Notes under the pieces: model-generated
The model's input: the letters and a program-made list of their open reading frames with translations, nothing else
What the model was told of the DNA's origin: nothing
The model's database searches: none
Translations under genes and position numbers: made by a program
Source of the DNA: DAINPP01 sp036743375
GTDB taxonomy: Bacteria > Thermotogota > Thermotogae > MWEM01
Direction: 5' to 3'
DNA length: 64,000 nt
Assembly: GCA_036743375.1 (NCBI GenBank)
Contig: DAINPP010000002.1
Span: 76,820-140,819 of the forward strand
Shown here: piece by piece, positions 36,279 through 43,850 of the stretch
How positions within the stretch are numbered: the first letter of the stretch is position 1
Layout of the letters: each line of letters opens with the position of its first letter

Positions 36279-37121
36279 TTATTCAGCGTATTCGATGAAG
36301 ATCTTTGACAGAATTTCCTTCTGTCCCCTGTCTTTGAAACTGTGATCAAGATCCAGTTCGAATCCCGTCGTACCGGAATTCTGATGAACCTGGAACTGTA
36401 TTCTGTTGACGTAAGTCATGATATCCATTTTCCCGAACACCCCGTCATTCACCTGGATATCGGTGACATCGTCAAAGTATTCGAGTATTGGTTCTGATTC
36501 GGGTGTTACCTCTCTTGTAATTTCTTCCCCCCTTGAAATAAAAGTGATCGACGTGTTGTTCATAGTGGGCAGGATGTAATAAAGGCCATTCACAAAGATA
36601 TACAAACCCTTTTCACCAAAATAGAAAGCGGCTTCCATGAAAAGTGGCTCATCTCCGCCGACCGGTCTGAGCAATCTGTATGAACCCCCTTCGAAGCGAA
36701 CCTTAAAGTAATCCCCTTTTGTCTCCACATCGCTCTGCGCATTGTCACTCTGTATGGAAATCTTTTCGATGTGATGTTCTGTCGGATCAAGTACCGGATA
36801 GAGGAAAGGTGCCGTGTTCCAGAAGAATCCACTTTCCATCCTAACACCGTTGATAATCGGTGTGATACCCATGTAATGTTTGTCATCCGAGATGTTGTCG
36901 CAATCTATCTCAAACACATACTCGGGATGTGCCGGGTGATAGAAGGTGATGGCATATTCTTCCATATCGATATCGAACACCCATTCGGATGTTGCATCTT
37001 TCTGAAAGCTGATGGCCGGAAGCTGTGGTGCTGCGGCAGACTCTTCGGCAAAGGCTGCTGCGGAAATAAATGTCAAAAACAAAACGCTCAGAAGTATGAT
37101 CCTCTTCAGATTTTTTTTCAT
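36279..37121 (-). CDS. secreted protein of unknown function, 280 aa
   Basis: A signal peptide (MKKNLKRIILLSVLFLTFIS, cut after AFA near residue 25) is followed by a mature, mainly beta-strand domain rich in Phe, Tyr and acidic residues. It has no Cys pairs, repeats or catalytic motif that I can recognise. GGGAGGAACAACG gives the ribosome site. The 135-aa secreted protein gene lies about 180 bases upstream on the same strand. An exported envelope or ligand-binding role is possible but unsupported. Confidence 0.75.
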   Translation of the reverse strand: MKKNLKRIILLSVLFLTFISAAAFAEESAAAPQLPAISFQKDATSEWVFDIDMEEYAITFYHPAHPEYVFEIDCDNISDDKHYMGITPIINGVRMESGFFWNTAPFLYPVLDPTEHHIEKISIQSDNAQSDVETKGDYFKVRFEGGSYRLLRPVGGDEPLFMEAAFYFGEKGLYIFVNGLYYILPTMNNTSITFISRGEEITREVTPESEPILEYFDDVTDIQVNDGVFGKMDIMTYVNRIQFQVHQNSGTTGFELDLDHSFKDRGQKEILSKIFIEYAE

Positions 37122-37298
37122 CGTTGTTCCTCCCTTGAATAAAATATCACTGCATTGAATCTAAGATAGTTTTATTCAGGGGATATGAAAGAATATATTC
37201 CCAAGCAGATATTTCTCATAGACAAGCTATTATGAATCGTTAGTTTCTTGTGATATCTTTACAATTGATCGGGTGTTTGCGAAAAGGCGTTTAAATGC

Positions 37299-37706
37299 TC
37301 AGTAACCGAGAATAAACTCGATAAAGTACCCGTTCCGGTAGACGATAAAAGTAATCACAGCCGCCGGACTCCCGATTCCCGAGACCACACTCATGAAATA
37401 CTGCTCCGAGCTGATGGCAAAATCCCGGAATTCGGACAGATTATAGACATAGTTACCTGAAATATTCATCACTGTATTGTTCTCGATACCGGGAGCATAG
37501 ATCGCCGTATAGCAAGCTGCGATGATCAGATCACCGGTCTGCAGAAAACGGCTGGCAACTGAATTCGGATAGATGTACGTCACCTGCATCGCCCGGTAAA
37601 ACCCAGAAAGATTGACATTGACATATTTGGCCTGTATGCCAAGTGTATAGGAAAAGGCCGTTGCACAGATCAAAACCACTGTTAGTAGAAGGATTAATTT
37701 TTTCAT
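37299..37706 (-). CDS. small secreted protein with PDZ-like core, 135 aa
   Basis: The ATG at 37706 is chosen because AGGAGGTG lies eight bases upstream; the in-frame GTG three codons earlier is part of that site. A signal peptide ends near AFSYT. The mature part has the strand pattern of a PDZ domain: VTYIYPNSVASRFLQTGDLI resembles the family's V-x-P-x-S-x-A-x-L-x-x-GD-I core. It is followed by a helix and the strand AAVITFIVYRNGY. No protease domain is attached, so it may be a stand-alone peptide-binding module in the periplasm. The assignment is from pattern only. Confidence 0.7.
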   Translation of the reverse strand: MKKLILLLTVVLICATAFSYTLGIQAKYVNVNLSGFYRAMQVTYIYPNSVASRFLQTGDLIIAACYTAIYAPGIENNTVMNISGNYVYNLSEFRDFAISSEQYFMSVVSGIGSPAAVITFIVYRNGYFIEFILGY

Positions 37707-37838
37707 ACCGTTCACCTCCTGATGAATTATCCCGTAAAACAGCCTATAAGAAGGCGCTTCAGACTACGGAATGTCTTATGTTGTTCTTTGTCATGATACT
37801 TATTAAGACGCAGAAGGGTTTCTTTCTCTTTGAGTAAG

Positions 37839-37872
37839 AAAACGGCAGGTCTTTGAAAGACCTGCCGTTTTG
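37839..37872. terminator. bidirectional terminator
   Basis: AAAACGGCAGGTCTTT and AAAGACCTGCCGTTTT form a perfect stem. It closes the ABC exporter operon. Confidence 0.9.
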
Positions 37873-37895
37873 TATTGAAAAGATCTGTTTTTATG

Positions 37896-39770
37896 CTATT
37901 CCGTTTCTACAAAATCCTCTTCAAACTGACTCTTGTAAAGATCCGCATAGAATCCGCCCTTCTCGAGGAGTTCTTCGTGATTTCCCTGTTCGACGATGTC
38001 CCCTTCATTCATGACGAGGATGAGATCGGCATCTCTGATCGTGGAAAGTCTGTGTGCGATGACGAAACTGGTTCGATTCTTCATGAGGTTGTTCATGGCT
38101 CGCTGAATTTGAACTTCCGTTCTCGTATCAACGGAACTCGTCGCTTCATCGAGGATGAGTACCTTCGGATCCGCCAGAATGGCCCTGGCAATGGTTACAA
38201 GCTGTTTCTGACCCTGTGAGATATTCGTCTGCTCCTCGTTGAGAACGAGATTGTATCCATCCGGTAGCGCATGAACAAATGAGTCAACATGGGCGGCCCT
38301 GGCAGCCGCAAGAACTTCCTCATCCGTCGCATTGAGTCGGCCGTATTTGATGTTATCCCAGATGCTGCCGTTATAAAGCCAGGTATCCTGAAGTACCATG
38401 CCAAAGTTTTCCCTCAGGTCATATCTTGTGAAATCTTTGATATCATGTCCGTCAAGCAGGATCTGACCGGAATTGACATCGTAGAATCTCATCAACAGTT
38501 TAACAATCGTCGTTTTACCGGCACCGGTCGGCCCAACGATGGCGATGTTGTGGCCTTTTTCCACTTCACAGGAGAAATTCTTGATGATGATCTTTTCAGG
38601 ATCATAGCCGAATCGAACGTTTTTGAATTCGACATGACCTTCATGCTGAACCCCCTTGATCGGATTCGTGACTTCTGCGATTTCCTCATCTTCCTCGAGG
38701 AATTCAAAGACCCTTTCAGCCGCCGCAGCCGTCTGCTGGAAGACATTCATGATATTTGCTATCTGTGCGATAGGCTGTGTGAACGATCTGACATACTGTA
38801 TGAAGGCCTGAATGTCTCCAACCGTGATCATACTTCTGACGGCAAACCAGCCGCCCATGATCGTGATCAGCACGTAGCCGAGGTTTCCGACAAACATCAT
38901 GATCGGGTGCATCATACCCGAAAGGAACTGGGATTTCCAGGCAGAATCGTAGAGTTCATCGTTGAATTTGTCAAAGGTTCTGATGCTGTCTTCTTCCCCG
39001 TTGAATGCCTTCACGACGATATGTCCGCCATACATCTCCTCCACATGTCCGTTGACCTTCCCGAGATAACTCTGCTGTTTCTTGAAGTATTTCTGCGAGG
39101 CCTTTACCACAACGGCAATCAATCCCGTAGAAACCGGCAGGATGAGCAGGGCGATCAATGTAAGTTGCCAGCTGATGGAGAACATCATGATCATGACACC
39201 CACAACGGTGGTAATCGATGTGATGATCTGTGTGAGACTCTGATTGAGTGTTCGGCTGATGGTGTCGACATCATTGGTGACTCTTGACAGCACATCGCCC
39301 TGAGAGGTCTTATCAAAATATTTTAAAGGAAGTCTGTTGATCTTCTCAGAGATCTCCCTTCTGAATTTATAGGTGATCTTTGCCGAAACACCTGACATGA
39401 TCCAACCCTGAATATAGGTGAACAGAGCACTTAATACGTATAAACCGAGCAGAAACATCATAGTCTTTGCGATTGATTCAAAGTTAATACCTTCACCGGT
39501 TCCCCTGACCTTATTCATGATTCCTTCAAAGACTTCCGTGGTAACATTTCCGAGTATCTTTGGGCCGATGATGGAAAAAACAGCCCCAGCTGCGGCAAAC
39601 AGGAAGACTATCAGAATGAGTACCTGATATTTTTTCATGTACTGTACCAGTTTTTTTACCGTTCCAGTAAAATTCTTGGCCTTTTCTCCACCATGCATCA
39701 CTCCGGGACCGCCCATGGGACCGCCGTGGTTCTGTTGCATTTTTCTATCCTTGTTGTTATTTTCACTCAT
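37896..39770 (-). CDS. heterodimeric ABC exporter subunit with consensus ATPase site Glu
   Basis: The protein is 624 aa from the ATG at 39770, which overlaps the partner's stop (ATGA) and has AGAGGAGG upstream. An in-frame start at 39824 lies inside the partner gene. Six membrane helices (about 50-350) precede an ATPase with Walker A GPTGAGKTT and Walker B VLILDEATSSVD with the catalytic Glu. The signature is ISQGQ rather than LSGGQ. Paired with the next gene this gives one consensus and one degenerate site, the layout of TM287/288 of Thermotoga. Probably a multidrug or lipid exporter, controlled by the MarR gene upstream. Confidence 0.92.
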   Translation of the reverse strand: MSENNNKDRKMQQNHGGPMGGPGVMHGGEKAKNFTGTVKKLVQYMKKYQVLILIVFLFAAAGAVFSIIGPKILGNVTTEVFEGIMNKVRGTGEGINFESIAKTMMFLLGLYVLSALFTYIQGWIMSGVSAKITYKFRREISEKINRLPLKYFDKTSQGDVLSRVTNDVDTISRTLNQSLTQIITSITTVVGVMIMMFSISWQLTLIALLILPVSTGLIAVVVKASQKYFKKQQSYLGKVNGHVEEMYGGHIVVKAFNGEEDSIRTFDKFNDELYDSAWKSQFLSGMMHPIMMFVGNLGYVLITIMGGWFAVRSMITVGDIQAFIQYVRSFTQPIAQIANIMNVFQQTAAAAERVFEFLEEDEEIAEVTNPIKGVQHEGHVEFKNVRFGYDPEKIIIKNFSCEVEKGHNIAIVGPTGAGKTTIVKLLMRFYDVNSGQILLDGHDIKDFTRYDLRENFGMVLQDTWLYNGSIWDNIKYGRLNATDEEVLAAARAAHVDSFVHALPDGYNLVLNEEQTNISQGQKQLVTIARAILADPKVLILDEATSSVDTRTEVQIQRAMNNLMKNRTSFVIAHRLSTIRDADLILVMNEGDIVEQGNHEELLEKGGFYADLYKSQFEEDFVETE

Positions 39771-41992
39771 GCCAGTTCCTCCTCTGAAAGCTGTGACAGA
39801 GCAATTTCCTTGTACGTCTGACAACTCTTCATCAGCTCATTGTGTTTGCCAGTACCGACAATATTTCCCTCATCAAGAACGAGTATCTGATCGGCGTTCT
39901 TTATCGTTGCAATCCTCTGACCGACAATGATCATCGTGCTGTCGCCGGTTTCCTTTTTCAGTTTTCTTCGGAGTGCGGCATCTGTTTTGAAATCAAGTGC
40001 TGAAAAACTGTCATCGAACAGATAAATCTGAGGCTTTTTCAGCAGGGCTCTCGCGATGGACAGTCGCTGTTTCTGTCCACCGGATACGTTCGTTCCACCC
40101 TGTGATATGGCCGACTCGTATCCTTCATCCTTCGAATCTATGAATTCAACGGCCTGTGCGATTTCCGCAGCCTTTTCCATCTCCGCCTGTGTGGCATTTT
40201 CATCCGCATATTTCAGATTCGATTCGATTGTCCCGCTGAAAAGTATCCCCTTTTGTGGTACATACCCTATTCGATCTCTCAGATCATGCTGATTGACATC
40301 ACGGATATCGATATCGTCTATGAGAATCTGTCCGCCACACACATCGTAAAATCTGGGGATCATATTTAACAAGGTGGATTTTCCCGAGCCGGTCGAACCG
40401 ATAATGGCCGTTGTCTGCCCTGGCATTGCCGTAAAGTTGATCTTGTTGAGGATATTTTCCTCAGCTCCCGGAAATTTGTAACAGACGTCTTTAAATTCAA
40501 TCTTTCCCTTGAAGGTCTTCGGAAATACCTTGGGATTCTCAGGATCTTTGATCTGTGGTTTAACTTTTAGTATCTCGGAGACACGCACACCGGAGACCGA
40601 GGCCCTCGGAATCATGATGAACATCATCGTCAGCATGATAAAGGAGAAGATGATCTGCATCGCATACTGGATATAAGCCATCATATCTCCAACCTGCATA
40701 CCGGATGACTCTATCTGATGGGCACCCACCCAGACGATCAGCAGCATGACACCGTTCATGACAAACATGATGACGGGCATCATCGAGACCATGACACGGT
40801 TGACAAAGAGGTTAGTGTTTGTAACATCCTTGTTTGCGCCTTCAAACCGTTCCTCTTCAAATTCCTGAGTGTTAAAGGCTCTGACAACCATCAGACCGGA
40901 AAGGTTCTCCCTTGTGACCAGATTCAAACGATCGATCAGCTTCTGAATCTTCTTGAATTTAGGCAGGGCAATCGTAAAGACTATTCCGACGAGACCGAGA
41001 ATGACGATAACGGCGAGCGCGATGATCCAGGACATGGATACGCTCTTTTCAAGTGCCTTGATTACACCACCAACACCTATTATTGGTGCATAGAACACCA
41101 TTCGGATGATCATGACGACGACAAGCTGTATCTGAGTAATATCGTTGGTGGTTCGTGTGATGAGTGAGGCCGTTGAGAACTGGGCAAACTCCGTATTTGA
41201 AAAGTTTTCCACCTTTCTGAAGACATCTCTTCTCAGCGTTCTGGCCGAGGCGGCGGCTATCTTTGAGGCGATAAAGGCGACGAGAACCGTACAAAGTGTA
41301 CTTAGAAGCGTTACAAGGACCATACGGAATCCTGCCCAGAGTATATAATCACTCTGCATTTTTGAGGTATCCATTCCAAGTTCGACATATTCCTCTTTGA
41401 TGGCAAGGGTAGCCGCCTGATTAACCGTACTTTCACCCATCACTTCTACCATTGCATCAATCTGGCCGAGCATCTCAAGCCGCTGGGCCTCAGGGATGAA
41501 CTGCATCAACTTGAAGATATCAGTCCCTTCGGGTATGGTAATCCCATTCGGCATGGAAAAATTTTCATTTCCCTCGGCTCCGCCGTTCTTGATCCCGGAA
41601 TACGCCATCAAGGCCTTGCCAAGAGTCAGTCTGATGTCCGCCTTATCCGTAATCTCCCCTGATTTGAGAACATAAACCGCCTGATCTTCAAGTGCGGGGT
41701 ATCGTTTCAGATTTTCCTCATAGGATGCGGAATTTTCATCCACAAGGGTATAGAGACTTAAGATCTTTTCCTTATCTTCGCGGCTCATAAACAATGAGAC
41801 CTTGTCAAATGTTTCCCGGCTGATCGCCTCAGGGATCGCCTCTTCGATTCCACCCTGCTGAATACCCACATTTACAATATCCGACATATAATCGGGCAGG
41901 GCCAGTTCACTCATAGCCTGAACAAAGAGCAAGGCAATCGCAACAACGATGAAGACCGTATACGGCTTTAAGTATCTTATCAGTTTAAACAT
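39767..41992 (-). CDS. heterodimeric ABC exporter subunit with degenerate site
   Basis: The protein is 741 aa. The transmembrane domain carries an extra extracytoplasmic loop of about 150 residues between helices 1 and 2 (about 40-210), which accounts for the length. The ATPase has Walker A GSTGSGKST and signature VSGGQKQRLSIARAL. Its Walker B is IYLFDDSFSALD, where Asp replaces the catalytic Glu. It therefore lends its good signature to the partner's active site while its own site is degenerate. AGAAGGAG precedes the ATG, and the gene overlaps the MarR gene by 13 bases. Confidence 0.92.
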   Translation of the reverse strand: MFKLIRYLKPYTVFIVVAIALLFVQAMSELALPDYMSDIVNVGIQQGGIEEAIPEAISRETFDKVSLFMSREDKEKILSLYTLVDENSASYEENLKRYPALEDQAVYVLKSGEITDKADIRLTLGKALMAYSGIKNGGAEGNENFSMPNGITIPEGTDIFKLMQFIPEAQRLEMLGQIDAMVEVMGESTVNQAATLAIKEEYVELGMDTSKMQSDYILWAGFRMVLVTLLSTLCTVLVAFIASKIAAASARTLRRDVFRKVENFSNTEFAQFSTASLITRTTNDITQIQLVVVMIIRMVFYAPIIGVGGVIKALEKSVSMSWIIALAVIVILGLVGIVFTIALPKFKKIQKLIDRLNLVTRENLSGLMVVRAFNTQEFEEERFEGANKDVTNTNLFVNRVMVSMMPVIMFVMNGVMLLIVWVGAHQIESSGMQVGDMMAYIQYAMQIIFSFIMLTMMFIMIPRASVSGVRVSEILKVKPQIKDPENPKVFPKTFKGKIEFKDVCYKFPGAEENILNKINFTAMPGQTTAIIGSTGSGKSTLLNMIPRFYDVCGGQILIDDIDIRDVNQHDLRDRIGYVPQKGILFSGTIESNLKYADENATQAEMEKAAEIAQAVEFIDSKDEGYESAISQGGTNVSGGQKQRLSIARALLKKPQIYLFDDSFSALDFKTDAALRRKLKKETGDSTMIIVGQRIATIKNADQILVLDEGNIVGTGKHNELMKSCQTYKEIALSQLSEEELA

Positions 41993-42453
41993 TCTTTTTC
42001 TCCTTCTTTTTCATATTTTTGTGCCTCTTCCAATATTGCCTTCAATTTTTTTAGTGCCGTTAAAATAAAATCAATATCTTTTTCAGTTCCGATGGTCATT
42101 ACACTTTCCATCTTTTTTTTGAGAAGGTCAAAGTGCAGCTTGAAATCCCTGCGATGTTCCTCGGTGAGACTTATCATCACAATCCGTCTGTCCTCTTCAC
42201 TTCTCTTTCTCTCAACAACCCCTTTTTTCACGAGCCTTTCGATGATTCCCGAAACGGTACTGTTGGATAAGTCAAGTCTTTTACTGATATCACTGACTTT
42301 CATATCTCCATAATGCGCAAGGGTTCTTACGACAAGACCCTGTGATTCGGTGAAGTCTATGGTTCTCATCTCTTTTTCCATACTCTGTCTAAATAAATGC
42401 ATGATCTTTTTTGTCAATGCAATTATTTCCAGAGCCTTTTCGTTTTTATCCAA
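41980..42453 (-). CDS. MarR family transcriptional repressor
   Basis: The protein is 157 aa from TTG at 42453, with TAGGGAGTGA eight bases upstream; a GTG three codons earlier is less well placed. The winged helix is at about 50-110 (VSDISKRLDLSNSTVSGIIERLVKKGVVERK), with the acidic wing SEEDRRIVMISLTEE. It is the first gene of an operon with the two ABC subunits, so it most likely represses them until a drug-like ligand binds. A palindrome downstream of its promoter is the likely operator. Confidence 0.92.
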   Translation of the reverse strand: MDKNEKALEIIALTKKIMHLFRQSMEKEMRTIDFTESQGLVVRTLAHYGDMKVSDISKRLDLSNSTVSGIIERLVKKGVVERKRSEEDRRIVMISLTEEHRRDFKLHFDLLKKKMESVMTIGTEKDIDFILTALKKLKAILEEAQKYEKEGEKECLN

Positions 42454-42523
42454 AACTATCACTCCCTATAAAAAGCGAACGGATACTAATAATTTCCCAA
42501 CGAATATTCCCGACTAAAATAAT

Positions 42524-42534
42524 TTCTGTCAGAA
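42524..42534. promoter_or_regulatory. candidate MarR operator
   Basis: TTCTG-T-CAGAA is a perfect palindrome set within the longer imperfect dyad ATAATTTCTGTCAGAATAT. It begins about 20 bases after the -10 of the MarR operon promoter. Confidence 0.5.
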
Positions 42535-42553
42535 TATTTAGAATACAAAGCAT

Positions 42554-42582
42554 ATTGTATCAGAACTTTTTTTCTTTGTCAA
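42554..42582 (-). promoter_or_regulatory. promoter of the MarR/ABC exporter operon
   Basis: On the minus strand, TTGACA (42577-42582), a 17-base spacer and TACAAT (42554-42559). Close to consensus. Confidence 0.8.
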
Positions 42583-42711
42583 TACTTCCATCAAGATGTA
42601 TCCGTTCAGTACAAAAAGCAGATTTACGGAAGATAAATTACCTTTATGAAGAAAGAAAATGAAATTTTCATGTATACTATTGAGAGACATTAATCGGGGA
42701 GGGAAGATAGC

Positions 42712-43581
42712 ATGATAGGGATAATAACGGATTCTGCAAGTGATACACCAGTAGAGTTGATAAGGAATGAAGGAATAGAAGTCGTACCTCTTAAGATTTT
42801 TCTTGGGGATAAAGAATATAAAGATGCAGTGGAAGCAACGGAGGAAATGTGTCTTGACTATATGAAAACGGATTTTGCAAAGACGAGCGGGACGCCTTAT
42901 CCTTTTGTCAGAGAGGGATTCGAAAGACTGATTGCAAAAGGGATCAGGGAGATTATCGCCATCAACGTTTCAAACAACATCAGCAACGGACACAGTGTGT
43001 TTAAGGTAGTTGCCGAGGAGCTGAAAAAAGTCTACGAAGATCTGAAAGTGGAGATCGTGGACACACTCAGTATTTCCATCGGATCGGGATTGCTGGTATG
43101 CAAGGCGGCTGAACTGAGAGCGGAGGGCTACACACTGGAAAAGATGGCAAATGTACTGCGAGCCTATGTCCCACAGGATCTCGATGTGTACTATGTGGTT
43201 CCGACACTGAAATACCTGAAGGCCGGGGGAAGAATCGGAAAGGTCAGTGGAACCATCGGCGAAGTACTTAATCTGAAACCGATCGTCATGGTCGGAAATG
43301 ATGGAATTTATCATACGGCCGGGAAGGCAAGAGGGATTAAAAAAACCGTTCAGAAGATGGAGGAGATCTTCCTGAAAGTCACCGAAGGTCGTGAAATCGA
43401 ACAAGCGGCAATATATACCAGTGGTCCCACTGCGGATACGGAAACACATGTGAGACATCTACGGGAATTGATGAAAAGTAAAGGAATCCGGACTATTCTC
43501 GAAGGCAAGATTGTCCCCTCCATGCTCGTGCATGTCGGACCGGGGTTGATCGGAATAGCCTTCCGAATGAAACCCGCTTAA
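42712..43581 (+). CDS. DegV family fatty-acid-binding protein
   Basis: The protein is 289 aa. The DegV start IITDSASDTPVELIRNEGIEVVPLKI and the fatty-acid-head binding block (AKTSGTPYP, then INVSNNISNGHSVF) are present, as is the LKYLKAGGRIGKVSGTIGEVLNLKPI motif. In Firmicutes, DegV/FakB proteins hand fatty acids to the FakA kinase; no FakA gene is nearby, so that role is inferred from the family. GGGGAGGG precedes the ATG. A TATACT at 42673-42678 may be the -10. Confidence 0.92.
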   Translation: MIGIITDSASDTPVELIRNEGIEVVPLKIFLGDKEYKDAVEATEEMCLDYMKTDFAKTSGTPYPFVREGFERLIAKGIREIIAINVSNNISNGHSVFKVVAEELKKVYEDLKVEIVDTLSISIGSGLLVCKAAELRAEGYTLEKMANVLRAYVPQDLDVYYVVPTLKYLKAGGRIGKVSGTIGEVLNLKPIVMVGNDGIYHTAGKARGIKKTVQKMEEIFLKVTEGREIEQAAIYTSGPTADTETHVRHLRELMKSKGIRTILEGKIVPSMLVHVGPGLIGIAFRMKPA

Positions 43582-43620
43582 TAATATCTACTGAAAGAAG
43601 TCTATAGAAGAACATCATGA

Positions 43621-43647
43621 AACCATCTCTCTGAGATGGTTTTTTTA
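43621..43647 (+). terminator. rho-independent terminator of the DegV gene
   Basis: AACCATCTC-TCT-GAGATGGTT followed by TTTTT. Confidence 0.9.
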
Positions 43648-43794
43648 TATCTGGGACAAGAAATTTAACAGAAAGATAAAAATGCAAATTCTCCAGTATT
43701 TTTCAGAAAAAAGATGAATATGTCAGATGAAAACGATTCCATCGGTGATAATCCCGTTTGTCAACTTTCAAGGAAGATGTTACTATACAAATGA

Positions 43795-43819
43795 ATGAAA
43801 TAGTTTTCATAAGTATAAT
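43795..43819 (+). promoter_or_regulatory. promoter and candidate LacI operator of the disaccharide operon
   Basis: ATGAAA-TAGT-TTTCAT (43795-43810) is a perfect 6-base-arm palindrome immediately before TATAAT (43814-43819). A repressor bound here would cover the -35/-10 spacer. The operon encodes its own LacI-type regulator. Confidence 0.5.
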
Positions 43820-43850
43820 TACTATAAATAAAGACTTAGAGGGGTTTTTG

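Noticed and set aside
38289..39287. A 332-codon plus-strand open frame
   Set aside because: It is antisense to the ABC exporter gene, has no ribosome site, and its composition (His/Asp rich) is that of a reverse-complement shadow.
39770..39824. An upstream start for the second ABC subunit
   Set aside because: The extra 18 codons lie within the partner gene, and the ATG at 39770 has AGAGGAGG and an ATGA overlap.
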